Assembly (NCBI GenBank): GCA_963850765.1
Contig: CAWKMN010000009.1
Span: 496,001-560,000 of the forward strand
Length of the DNA: 64,000 bases
Source of the DNA: CAWKMN01 sp963850765
GTDB lineage: Bacteria; Chloroflexota; Anaerolineae; Aggregatilineales; Aggregatilineaceae
Direction: 5' to 3'
Below the pieces are notes generated by a model. The model saw only the letters and a program-made list of their open reading frames with translations. It was not told the origin of the DNA and searched no databases. Shown one piece after another: positions 27,599 through 36,923 of this stretch. The first letter of the stretch is position 1; every line of letters starts with the position of its first letter. The translations under genes were made by a program, and so were the position numbers.

Positions 27599-29972
27599 TT
27601 ATCTTGCCTGGAGGATCAGCAGCGTGCCGATCGCCAGCATCGCCAGCGTCACCACCAGCAGATACTGCTGGATGCGGCCGGTCTGCGTCTGGCGGAACCA
27701 CTGCGCGAACGAGCCGAGTCCGTAGACCAGGCCATCGACAAACGCCATCGATCACGACGGTGTTGAAGCGCTTGAACGCCTCACCGAGCCAGGTGAACGC
27801 CTCGGCCAGCCCTTCGAGCACGCCGTCAATCGTCTCTTTGTCGATCGCCTTGATCACGATGTTCTCCGCGAACCATTCCGCCGGGCGCAGCAGGTAGCGC
27901 CGGTAGGCGATGTCGATGTAGAAGCGGTTTTGCAGGATGCGCCAGATCTCCGGCCCGAGCGCCGCCTGGACCGGGTCGGCTTCGCCCGGCGCGGACGGGC
28001 TGGCGTCCGTAGACCCACCAGCCGAGTCCCAACCCGCCACGGCCAGGATCATGCTCAGCAGCATCGGCAGGAAGTTGAAATCGATGGTTTCGATGTGTTC
28101 GCGCCAGCGTCGGCGCCGAGAAAATCGTGCAGGGCCGTGTAGAGCGGCGTATTCGAGGAAGCCGGCGAAGATGGCGAAAAAGGCCAGCACCACCAGCGGG
28201 AATTCCATCTGGTTGGCCGAAAGCTGGTCCGGCCGGGTGATCGGCTCCTGCATCAGCTTGTAATTCCTGCTCCACGGGCGTTTGTTCCAGATGACCACCC
28301 ACTGCTTGCGCAGCGAGCCGATCCCGGCGTGTTCGGCGGCATCGGTGCGGGGCGTGCCCCAGAAGGTCATGAACCACATGCGCGCCGTGTAAAACGCGGT
28401 GAGCGCGGCCGCGACCAGCAGCATCAGCAGCACGAGCAGCGGGAACGGGTCGTTCGCGCCGCCGTGCCATGCTTCCGCGATGATCTCATCCTTCGACCAG
28501 AAGCCGGCGGTGATCAGCGGGAAGCCGGCCAGCGACAGCCCGCCGATCGCCATGGTGATCGCCGTGACGGGGATGCGGTGAATCAGCCCGCCCATCCGCT
28601 GGATGTCGTTGGGCGCGGCGCAGTAATCCATCACCAGCCCATCGGGTTCGGCGTGGTGCTCGCCGTCATGATCGTGGCCGAGTTCGTGGGCGTGATGCTC
28701 GCCGTGCTCCATCGAGTGAATCACCGAGCCGGACGCCATGAACAGCAGCGCCTTAAAGAACGCATGGTTGATCAGGTGGAAGGCCGCCGCGACCCACGCG
28801 CCGATCCCCAGCGCCGCGACCATATAGCCAAGCTGGCTGATGGTCGAATAGGCCAGGATGCGCTTGATGTCGTTCTGCCCGACGGCCAGTATCGCCGCGA
28901 ACGAGCGCCGTAAACCCGCCGACCAGCCCCATCAGGTACAGCGGCGTGTTGTAATCAAATTCATGCACGTTCGCGCCCGCGCTGAGCAGGGGGAACATGC
29001 GGACCACCATATACACACCGGCGGACACCATCGTGGCGGCGTGGATCATGGCGCTGACGGGCGTTGGACCTTCCATCGCGTCGGGGAGCCACGTGTGCAG
29101 CGGGAACTGCGAGCTTTTGCCGATGGTGCCGATGATCAGCAGCACGCCGATCAGAGCCAGGGCGCTGCCGCCGAAGATCGGCGCTTTCTTTTCGAGCAGC
29201 GCATCGAGCATGGTGTGGGTTTCTTCCGCGTGTCCGGCTTCGGCCTCAGCTTCGGTGGTGTCGGCCTCGCCTTCGGCGGGAGCGGCTTGTTCGGCCGCGC
29301 CAAAGGGCGCAAACATGATCTCGCGGAAATTGAGCGTCGGGCCGCGGCTGCCTTCGAGATTGGCCGTCAGCACAAACAGGTAGCCGATGCCGACCAGCAT
29401 CAGCACATCCGCGACGCGCGTGGTCATGAACGCTTTGACGCCCGCTTCCATCGCGGATCTTTTGTGGAACCAGAAGCCGATCAGCGAGTAGGAGCAGAAG
29501 CCCATCACCTCCCAGCCGACGAACAGCAGCAGCAGGTTATCGGCCAGCGTCAGGGTGAGCATCGCGCCCGCGAACAGCGACAGATAGGCGAAAAAGCGCG
29601 AATGGTGCGGGTCGCCGCGCATATAGCCCATCGAATAGATGAAGATCAGCAGGCACGCCAGCGGGACCATCAGCAGCATGTAGGCCGTCAGCGGATCGAC
29701 CATCACGCCCATGCGGAAGGTGTACTTGCCCACGTCCAGCCAGTCGAGCGGCTGCCGAAGACCTCGTCGCCCAGGTGCTTATCCGTCGCCCAGACGGTCT
29801 TGACGAACAGCAGCATCCCCAGCAGCCACGACAGCCCGATCCCGGTCAGCGCGACCGCCTGGCTGGCGATCACGCTGCGGTTCGTCACCAGCATGATCAG
29901 CGCAGACGCCAGCAGCGGGAAGAACAGGATCAGCCAGGGGAGATAATCAGCGTTAAGCCAGTTAATATCCAT
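27599..29972 (-). CDS. nuoL: NADH-quinone oxidoreductase subunit L with long lateral helix (frameshifted)
   Basis: The distal pump subunit of complex I, about 790 residues after repair. Pieces: MDINWLNADYLPWLILFFPL, RMGVMVDPLTAYMLLMVPLA, LLLFVGWEVMGFCSYSLIGF (key Glu), GKSSQFPLHTWLPDAMEGPT (key Lys), MIHAATMVSAGVYMVVRMFP, LINHAFFKALLFMASGSVIH. The C-terminal lateral helix reads FYIDIAYRRYLLRPAEWFAE ... QTQTGRIQQYLLVV. Between the usual landmarks it has about 26 extra residues (VLEGLAEAFTWLGEAFKRFN plus TVVIDG). Two loops are unusual: an acidic one (PAEGEADTTEAEAEAGHAEE) and a His-rich one (HGEHHAHELGHDHDGEHHAE). At least five frame changes (about 29750, 28905, 28115, 28060-28000, 27745) look like sequencing indels. 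Confidence 0.93.
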
Positions 29973-29984
29973 AAGCGTTTTCCG

Positions 29985-30113
29985 TTTTTAGTTGTTAGTT
30001 ATTGGTTGAGTCTAGTTCTTAGTGATTTAGTCGAGTGTCTCGCTGGCGTCCGGTCATAGACCTGGATGCAGACGAACCACTAAAAACTAACAACTAACAA
30101 CTAACAACTCCTG
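29985..30113. repeat. tandem TTAGT/ACTAAC tracts between nuoK and nuoL
   Basis: TTTTAGTTGTTAGTTATTGG on one side and AACTAACAACTAACAACTAA on the other (30080-30108) form loose inverted tandem tracts. The second ends at the nuoK stop. No gene. Confidence 0.6.
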
Positions 30114-30422
30114 TCACCACTTCATCAAATCCACGTCTTCCGCGATCACCGACTGGCGGCGGCGGTAGAGGCTGATGATCAGCGCCAGACCGACGGCGGC
30201 TTCGGCGGCGGCGACCACGAACACAAACACCGCGAACGCCTGCCCGCTCAGATCGACCGGCGACTTATAGCGCCAGAAGGCCACCAGATTGATATTGACC
30301 GCGTTGAGCATCAGCTCAATGCTCATCAGAATGGCGATCGCGTTGCGGCGCGCCAGCACGCCAAACATCCCGATGCTGAACAGCCCCGCCGCGACCATCA
30401 AATACATCCAGAGTGGAACCAT
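30114..30422 (-). CDS. nuoK: NADH-quinone oxidoreductase subunit K
   Basis: An intact 102-residue, three-helix membrane subunit of complex I. It shows the conserved Glu pair in MSIELMLNAVNINLVAFWRY and FVVAAAEAAVGLALIISLYR. Normal length. Located between nuoJ and nuoL as in most nuo operons, but separated from both by repeat tracts. Confidence 0.95.
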   Translation of the reverse strand: MVPLWMYLMVAAGLFSIGMFGVLARRNAIAILMSIELMLNAVNINLVAFWRYKSPVDLSGQAFAVFVFVVAAAEAAVGLALIISLYRRRQSVIAEDVDLMKW

Positions 30423-30613
30423 AAATATTCTCTCTCCGAAAACGTAGCTGTCAGTGATTAGCTTTCAGCGGTCAGCTATCAGCTAAAAGCTAACCTCACC
30501 CCCGTCCCCCTCTCCACACGCGGAGAGGGGGTGAGGTCTCTCGCCTGCGTTGTCAGTTTTTAAGCTGACGGCTGACGGCTGATAGCTGTTAGCTTTTGGC
30601 TAATCGCTAACGG
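30423..30613. repeat. repeats between nuoJ and nuoK
   Basis: CAGC/GCTAA tract (30445-30482), C-rich hairpin block (30483-30538, CCCCCTCTCC-ACACGC-GGAGAGGGGG) and a second tract (30560-30628, AGCTGACGGCTGACGGCTGA) that runs into the last codons of nuoJ. Confidence 0.7.
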
Positions 30614-31181
30614 CTAATCGCTAATCGCTGTTCGTTCTTCTTTGCCCGGATTGACCAGCAGCACCGCGCCGATCATGGCCGCCATCAGCAGCAGCGAGGC
30701 GACCTCGAACGGCAGCATATACTTATCGGGATCGACCAGATCCTCGCCCAACGTCGTGATGCTGTCGGCGGGCACGTCGGCGGCGTCTTCCTGGGTGAAA
30801 TCGGCGTTCCAATCGTCCACGCCAAGCTCGTCCATCAGCGGCGAGACGACCGAGACCAGCAGCAGGAAAAACACCACCGCCAGCACCACGGCAGCGGGCC
30901 ACTGCTGGTTAATGAAGATCTGCCGGATATTCGTGACGTTGGGCGTGAGCATGATCGCCAGCATGATCAGGATCGCGATCGCGCCGATATAGACCACGAC
31001 CTGCACGCCCGCCAGAAATGGCGCGGCCAGCAGCACAAACAGCCCGGCCACCCCAAACAGGCTCATGCATCAGGTACAGACCGCCGTGAAACAGGTTGCG
31101 CGACACCACGACCATCAGGCCGCCGCCCAGCGTGATGGCGCTGAAAATCAAAAACACAATCAACTCGACGGTAAGTTCCAT
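30614..31181 (-). CDS. nuoJ: NADH-quinone oxidoreductase subunit J (frameshifted)
   Basis: A complex I membrane subunit of about 189 residues. N-terminal piece MELTVELIVFLIFSAITLGG and VVVSRNLFHGGLYLM; after one frame change near 31065 it continues SLFGVAGLFVLLAAPFLAGV, QVVVYIGAIAILIMLAIMLT (pi-bulge helix region) and ends LLMAAMIGAVLLVNPGKEER. The final codons (TAISD, stop) come from the tandem AGCGATTAG tract, so the original C-terminus may have been altered by the repeat. Confidence 0.93.
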
Positions 31182-31187
31182 AGCGTT

Positions 31188-32405
31188 AATCTCCTGCCGC
31201 TTCCGGCGCTGCTCGTCCGGCGCTCGACTTCCGGCTCGACGGCACGCGCCCGGCGGGCCTGGATATGGGCCCGGTCACGGCGGCCCCAGTCGCGCAGCAG
31301 CGCACCCACGCCCGCAATCATGCCGATGTTGACGATCAGCAGCACCAGCGTCGGCACCAGCGCATCCGCCGCGCTGTTGATCGAATCGGTATCGGGGACG
31401 ATCTTCCACACGAACGCCACCACCAGCAGGTTGATCAGGCTGAGCGGCACCAGGAATTTCCAGTTGAAGTTGAGCAGGTGATCGATACGCAGGCGGGGCA
31501 GGGTCATCCGCACCCAGATCAGGATCAGATAGACGACGATGCTCTTGCCATCAGCGAGAAGAAGCCGAGCAGCGCCGGGGTATCTTCGGCCGGGACAAAC
31601 GGGATACGCCAGCCGCCCAGGAACAGGATCGTCGTCAGCACGGCGACGGTGAAGGCGTGCGCGAATTCGGTCACCATGAACATGCCGAACTTCATGCTGG
31701 AATATTCGATGTGGAACCCGGCGACGATCTCCGACTCGGCTTCGAGCAGGTCAAACGGACCGCGCCCGGATTCGGCCTGCCCGGAGATCAGGAAGATCAC
31801 GCACGGTCAGCGGCACGGCGAAGACATACGCGATGTACTGCCGCTCGACGATGTCCTGCGTGCTCATCGACCCGGCCATCAGCACCGGGATCAGCAGCGC
31901 GATCACCATCGGGATTTCGTAGCTGATCAACTGGGCCACCGAGCGGAACGCCGCCAGCAGCGAGTATTTGTTGTTGCTGCCCCAGCCGGCCATCATCACG
32001 CCGATCGTGCCGATCGCGCCCACCGCGATCAGGTAGATCACGCCGATGTTCAGGTCCGTGCCGATCCACGCATCGCTGAAGGGGACGACCGCCCACAGCA
32101 GGATCACCGACATCACCGAGAGGATCGGCGCGAGGTTGTACACCCAGCGATCGACCCCGGCGTTCATGATGTCTTCTTTGATGATCAGCTTGACCATATC
32201 CGCGAAGTTCTGCCCCAGGCCGAACGGCCCGACGCGGTTCGGCCCCAGCCGGTCCTGGAAGCGGCCCGCCGCTTTGCGCTCGATCCAGATGCCGAACAGC
32301 GTCCACAGCATGGCCGAACGCCGCGACGATGAGCACGCCGATCGCCTTGGCGATCAGCAGCGCGAGGTCGTGCGATAAACCAATATCTTGTAACAAACCC
32401 GTCAT
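31188..32405 (-). CDS. nuoH: NADH-quinone oxidoreductase subunit H (frameshifted)
   Basis: NuoH forms the quinone-binding chamber at the foot of the membrane arm. Pieces: MTGLLQDIGLSHDLALLIAK, then MLWTLFGIWIERKAAGRFQD, RLGPNRVGPFGLGQNFADMV, KEDIMNAGVDRWVYNLAPIL, ISYEIPMVIALLIPVLMAGS, GQAESGRGPFDLLEAESEIV and YSSMKFGMFMVTEFAHAFTV. The Arg-Pro-Glu-rich loops that bind quinone are all present. Frame changes occur near 32310, 31800 and 31540. The exact stop is uncertain: either 31160, overlapping nuoJ, or about 31188 after a further shift, giving APEAAGD. Follows nuoA directly; nuoB, C, D and I are absent between them. Confidence 0.92.
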
Positions 32406-32481
32406 AACGCCATCTCCGGCGAGAATCCAGAACGGTCCGGCAGGGTGCAGATTAATTCCGCCCTGCCGTCTGACTAATTCT

Positions 32482-32843
32482 TTATGCCCATTCCAGCGCG
32501 CCTTTGCGCCACGTATAGACCAGCGCGACCACGAGCAGGAAGATAAACACCACCATCTCGAACAGGGCGAACAGCCCCAACTGGTTGTAGGCCAGCGCCC
32601 AGGGGAACAGAAAGACCAGCTCGACATCAAACACCACGAACACCAGCGCCGAAGATATACCAGCTGCGCGCGGAACTGTCCCCACGGTGAGCCGACCATC
32701 TCGACGCCGCATTCATAGGTTTCCTGTTTGACGCGGTTGGGGCGCTTGGGGCCGAGGATTTTCGCCAGCACGATCGCAGTGGCTGGCAGAGCGGGGCCTA
32801 ACACAAAAAATAGTCCGACAAAAATCCATTCATTTAACGTCAT
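32482..32843 (-). CDS. nuoA: NADH-quinone oxidoreductase subunit A (frameshifted)
   Basis: First gene of the cluster, about 120 residues. It starts MTLNEWIFVGLFFVLGPALP, has the conserved loop KQETYECGVEMVGSPWGQFR (with the loop Cys) and, after one frame change near 32650, continues ALVFVVFDVELVFLFPWALA and ends TWRKGALEWA at 32482. GGAGG precedes the ATG by ten bases. It is followed directly by nuoH. Confidence 0.94.
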
Positions 32844-32916
32844 CAGCGATCATCCTCCAGGTTATCTGGATGGAAATGGGTTGTGGTTTCGTTAAAAGCC
32901 TGTACGACGAAATCCA

Positions 32917-32945
32917 AGTATATCAACAGCCCCCCTTGAGGGCAA
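32917..32945 (-). promoter_or_regulatory. candidate promoter for the nuo operon
   Basis: On the minus strand TTGCCC (32940-32945), a 17-base spacer and TATACT (32917-32922) lie about 75 bases before the nuoA ATG. The rest of the 319-base gap 32844-33162 shows no gene and, unusually for this window, no large repeat. Confidence 0.5.
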
Positions 32946-33122
32946 TTTTCGCTTTTCTACGCATGGTGGTTGATGCCAATTCGGTGCAGGCTGCGCGCCG
33001 CTCCACATTCTAGCATAGGCGGGAGGGAAAACAAAAAGCGGGGAGCGGTTTGGGATTCCTGCGCCGGGCGATTTGCGCAGACGATAGGCGGTTTTTTTTC
33101 GCGGGGCGCGGCGCGGTTGCGG

Positions 33123-33128
33123 TATACT
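33123..33128 (+). promoter_or_regulatory. candidate -10 (TATACT) for the first FemAB-like gene
   Basis: TATACT 35 bases before the GTG start at 33163; no clear -35 in the GC-rich upstream sequence. Confidence 0.35.
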
Positions 33129-33162
33129 AACGGCGTCTGCTTCAGCCCGCGAGAGGATACCT

Positions 33163-34259
33163 GTGGCGCTCACGACCCAATCCATCACCGATCCGGCGAC
33201 GTGGAACGCCCGGCTGCGCGATCTTCCCACCGCGCATATCCTGCAAACGTGGGAATGGGGCGCGTTCAAACAGATCGAAACCGGCTGGAACCCGGAGCGG
33301 CTGCTGTTCAAGAACGCGGCGGGCGCGCCGGTCGCGGCGGCGTCCGTCCTGACGCGGCGCGTGGGACCGCTGCGCGTGATGTATGTGCCGAAAGGCCCCG
33401 CGCTCGATTACACCGATCTCGACCGCGTGCGCGCGGTGCTGGATCATTTGGAAGGCTCGCCCGGCGGCGGCGGGCCATGTGGCTCAAGATCGATCCCGAC
33501 GTGATCGCGGGGACGGGTATTCCCGGCGGCGCCGACTCCGAGCGTCCGGCGCACGACGATCCGGCCGGGCAGAGCGTGCTGGAACTGCTGCGCCAGCGCG
33601 GCTGGCGGTTCAGCGCGTCGCAGGTGCAGTTCCGCAACACCGTGACGCTCGATCTGACGCAGGATGAAGATCCCTGCTGGCCGGGATGAACCAGAGCACG
33701 CGCCGCAAGATCCGACTGGCGAGCAAAAAAGAGGTGAGCGTCCGCGCGGCGAATGACGACCGCCGATCTCGAAACGCTGTACGAGCTCTACCGCGTCACC
33801 GGGGAGCGGCAGGGCTTTTTGATCCGCCCGATGGATTATTACCGCGAGGCGTGGACGCGCTTTATCGAGGCGGGACTGGCGCAGGCGTTCCTCGCGGAGT
33901 GGGCGGGCCAACCCTGGCGGGGCTGGTATTGTTCCATTTTGGGCCCAAAGCCTGGTATTTTTACGGCATGAGTTCCAATGTCGAGCGCGACCGGATGCCC
34001 ACCTACCTGCTGCAATGGGAAGCGATCCGCTGGGCGAAAGCGCACGGTTACGCGGCCTACGATTTCTGGGGCGCGCCGGACGACGTTCACCGACTCCGAT
34101 CCGATGTGGGGCGTGTATCGCTTTAAGGATGGTTTCGGCGGCACGGTCGTGCGGCATATCGGCGCGTGGGATTATGCGCCCTCGCCGCTGCTGTACTGGG
34201 CCTATGAGCGCCTGATGCCGCTGCTGCTGGCGTTCATCCGCCGCGTGAAAAAGATTTGA
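33163..34259 (+). CDS. FemAB/FemX-type peptidoglycan aminoacyltransferase, copy 1 (heavily frameshifted)
   Basis: FemABX enzymes use aminoacyl-tRNA to add cross-bridge residues to peptidoglycan precursors. About 365 residues after repair: ILQTWEWGAFKQIETGWNPE (the QS/QT-WG-FK signature), GPLRVMYVPKGPALDYTD, AGMNQSTRRKIRLASKKEVS (classic M-x-R-x-IR basic motif), LAGLVLFHFGPKAWYFYGMS, and AKAHGYAAYDFWGAPDDV followed by WGVYRFKDGFGGTVV. Five frame changes (about 33465, 33680, 33755, 33930, 34085) break it, the densest damage in the window. Start is GTG at 33163 with GAGAGG before it. A second family member is encoded at 36.9-38.0 kb. Cross-bridge residue unknown. Confidence 0.88.
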
Positions 34260-34562
34260 GAGCTAGTGATGAGTTTTGAGTCGTGAGTTCTGAGTTGGCC
34301 TCACCCCCGGCCCCTCTCCATTAATGGAGAGGGAGAAAATCCGCGGATTTCTCCCCTCTCTAGCTCGGCTGGAGAGGGGGAAGCGTGCTTGCACGCCGGG
34401 GGTGAGGCCAGCAACAGAGGACGGGTTAACAAACCCGCCCCTACAAACCCATGCCAACGATGAGTTCCGTGGTTGCCCAAAACGAGGAAGCCTGGACTCA
34501 AAACTCAAACTCAAAACTCATACCCAATGATATTTTTAATCTGAATACGGTCTGAAGCAACG
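34260..34562. repeat. repeat-filled intergenic region
   Basis: A GAGTT/TGAGTT tract begins right after the FemAB stop (34262-34288). It is followed by a double C-rich block (34295-34408), a reverse GTAG palindrome (34422-34444, ending CCCGCCCCTAC) and a CAAAACTCAAACTCAAAACT tract (34498-34520). The two outer tracts are inverted relative to each other. Confidence 0.75.
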
Positions 34563-35415
34563 ATGAGCGAAACGAACCAAGAGAAAACTCTGATCTTCCT
34601 GCATATTCCCAAGGCCGGGGGCAGCACGCTGCATCATGTCCTCGACTGGAATTATGATCGCACGTATACGGTCAACGTCTACAAGCAGATCTCGGAGCTG
34701 ATCGCGCTGCCCGACGAGGAAAAGCGCCAGATCCAGTGCCTCAAGGGGATGGTATTCTACGGGATTCACAAGTATCTGCCGCAGGAATGCACCTATGTCA
34801 CCATCATGCGGGAGCCGGTCGAGCGCATGATCTCGCACTACTACTATCTGTTCGCGCGCAAGCGCCGCCTGGGCGAGACGATCACCGAGACCGATCCCGT
34901 GAAGGTCTTGCAGCAGCTGCCCTTTTATCCGACCTATCAGCTCCGGCTGCTGCTCGGTGGGGATGATATCGAGTCGGTGCTGCACAGCCCGCTGCCGCCC
35001 AACGCCGTGCAGATCGCCCGGCAGAATATCGACCGGGATTTCGCCGTCGCGGGGGTGTTGGAGCATTACGACGAAACGCTGCTGATGATGAAGCGCCAGT
35101 TTGGCTGGCCGCGTGCGTATTATGCCCGGCAGAACGTCAGCGAGGACGACCGTCCGAACGGCGAAGAGATCAACGACGAATTTGTGCGGCTGGTGAAAGA
35201 GATGTGCGCGCCCGAAGTTGAGCTGTACCGTTTTGTGCGGCAGCAAACGGCGGCGCTGATCGTGCGCCAGGACGCCTCATTTGACGCCGAACTGAAACAG
35301 CTTCGGCGCGCCAATGCCCGCTTTCGAGCGGCTGTATCGTCTGGCGGCCCCTTTCCGCCGGACGCCGATATGGACCCTGGCGAAGCGTTCCGTGCGCCTA
35401 CTCAACCGGCGGTAG
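34563..35415 (+). CDS. sulfotransferase-family protein (C-terminal frameshift)
   Basis: A PAPS-dependent sulfotransferase-like enzyme of about 284 residues. It begins with the 5'-phosphosulfate loop LIFLHIPKAGGSTLHHVLDW and has the 3'-phosphate motif CTYVTIMREPVERMISHYYY, the two family hallmarks. The middle is helical (QIARQNIDRDFAVAGVLEHY). Near 35325 one base shift restores a natural basic C-terminus, ERLYRLAAPFRRTPIWTLAK, with a stop at 35413-35415. The printed frame instead runs on into a C-rich repeat. The substrate is probably a glycan or other cell-surface molecule. Confidence 0.85.
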
Positions 35416-35454
35416 GGGGATTACTTGAGTCAGCCTGGGCACGCGGCTTTTCCC

Positions 35455-35579
35455 GTGAGTTAGCCCCTCCCTAAATCCCTCCCCACAGGGTGGAGAGGGA
35501 CTTCAGACGCCCCTCCTTCGCCACTTGTGGGGGACGAAGTCAAGATTGCATAACCGAGGACAGGGCGTGCTGGTGCGCC
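35455..35579. repeat. C-rich hairpin block
   Basis: CCCCTCCCTAAATCCCTCCC ... GGTGGAGAGGGACTT (35462-35505), plus a degenerate continuation. Between two convergent genes. Confidence 0.65.
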
Positions 35580-36089
35580 TCACACCGCGTGAAACATGCG
35601 CACGGCCTTACGGTGTAAATAAACCAACGGCGCCTGCTGGATCATCGCCGCCTGCGGGCGGAACAGCGGGAAGAACTGCACGTTGGTAATCCCCAGGAAC
35701 ATACCCCGTATCGAGTCCATTACCTCGCTTGCCTGAGTATCCGTACCCATGTGGAAGCTGCCCTGAATGCAATAGTGCGAGGTATAGGCGACGATCTGCT
35801 CGGTGCGCGGCATCAGGCCGGTCTGGTCATGCGGCAGCATCTGGTCAAAGGCGATCACCTGGCAGTGCTCTTTGGCGATATACAGGTCCGCAAGCTGCAT
35901 ACTGGCCGCCGGGTTGCCGGTTTCGAGCCCGTGCAGCGCCGCCCCTTTGAGGGTAAACACCCCTTTTTGCTCATCGTTGATAAAGGTCTGCATCACACCC
36001 AGAACGATCAGCGTGCCGCGCGCCTGAAAACCGGGCAGCAGCAGCGTCGCGGATAACGATTTCGCCGATGAGTGCTCCAAAAAGCCCAT
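35580..36089 (-). CDS. hypothetical protein
   Basis: A 169-residue protein, MGFLEHSSAKSLSATLLLPG, with hydrophobic but not clearly transmembrane stretches (GTLIVLGVMQTFINDEQKGV, GMFLGITNVQFFPLFRPQAA). Beta-rich, no cysteine clusters or known motifs. ATG at 36089 was chosen because the upstream in-frame part is unlikely coding sequence. I do not recognise the family. Standing alone between repeats, it gives no functional hint. Confidence 0.6.
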   Translation of the reverse strand: MGFLEHSSAKSLSATLLLPGFQARGTLIVLGVMQTFINDEQKGVFTLKGAALHGLETGNPAASMQLADLYIAKEHCQVIAFDQMLPHDQTGLMPRTEQIVAYTSHYCIQGSFHMGTDTQASEVMDSIRGMFLGITNVQFFPLFRPQAAMIQQAPLVYLHRKAVRMFHAV

Positions 36090-36159
36090 GATCAAACTCC
36101 TGTGTGCGCTAGGGACAGTTCCCATTGTACAGCATCTCGCGCCGTGCGGCACGACAAAA

Positions 36160-36388
36160 AAGATTGAACCGCAGAGGCGCAGAGATCGCAGAGACTAACA
36201 ACCTATCCGTAAATTCGCGCGCTCCGTAGGGGCGTATTGCAATACGCCCCTACAAAAACGAATTTCTGGATAGATACTAAGATGATTAAGAGAGAAAAAA
36301 ACGAGGTCAGACCCTTAATTTCCTTCTATTTTCCCCTTGTTCTTCTCTGTGTGCTCTGTGTCCTCTGTGGTAAATCTTTTCGCCTTCG
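36160..36388. repeat. repeat-filled intergenic region
   Basis: CAGAG tract (36168-36195, AACCGCAGAGGCGCAGAGAT), GTAG palindrome of the GCGTATTGCAATACGC type (36226-36253), then a reverse CAGAG tract (36335-36375, TCTCTGTGTGCTCTGTGTCC) just downstream of the DUF6232-like gene. Confidence 0.75.
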
Positions 36389-36865
36389 CTACCGGCTGAT
36401 GCCCATTTCCGCGGCGTAACCGGCGGTCTGCATCGCCGGGCGGCTGACATCCTGCCGGGCGCGCATCGCGGCTTCGATCTGGGCGCGCACATCGCGCAGG
36501 TGCCCGGCATGCGTCGAGCGCATGACCAGACATTGCTCCCCGCTCCGGGTTCGGATCCAGAGGGCATGCGTGGGCACGAGCCACGTGAGCAGCGCCACGA
36601 TCACCCCGCCCATTACCCCACTGAGCAGCTGCATGCGGGCGTTCCCTGGCATGAGATCCGGATCAACCACGCCCAGGCAGCTCAGCATGAGCAATGCGGC
36701 CACCAGCCCGATCGCCAGCCGGGTGAGCAGAAATGGCGCGTAATACCACGCCGGGCGGACATACGCCCGCTCCACGCGTGGCAGCGGATAGCTGTCACCC
36801 CGTATGATAAACCGCTGGTCCGTCAGGATCTCGGTGTGCGTGCGAAACAAAACCACTTCATTCAT
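36389..36865 (-). CDS. DUF6232-like membrane protein
   Basis: A 158-residue protein, MNEVVLFRTHTEILTDQRFI, with two membrane helices (PFLLTRLAIGLVAALLMLSC and LLSGVMGGVIVALLTWLVPT) flanked by short PH-like strands (LWIRTRSGEQCLVMRSTHAG). This arrangement resembles DUF6232-type proteins. ATG at 36865; the frame runs open upstream into the FemAB-like gene only because that gene is frameshifted. Function unknown. Confidence 0.7.
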   Translation of the reverse strand: MNEVVLFRTHTEILTDQRFIIRGDSYPLPRVERAYVRPAWYYAPFLLTRLAIGLVAALLMLSCLGVVDPDLMPGNARMQLLSGVMGGVIVALLTWLVPTHALWIRTRSGEQCLVMRSTHAGHLRDVRAQIEAAMRARQDVSRPAMQTAGYAAEMGISR

Positions 36866-36923
36866 CACGACAGGCTGCGATAACTTATTCAACGTAACTC
36901 CCACCCCTGAAAACTCGCTGTGG

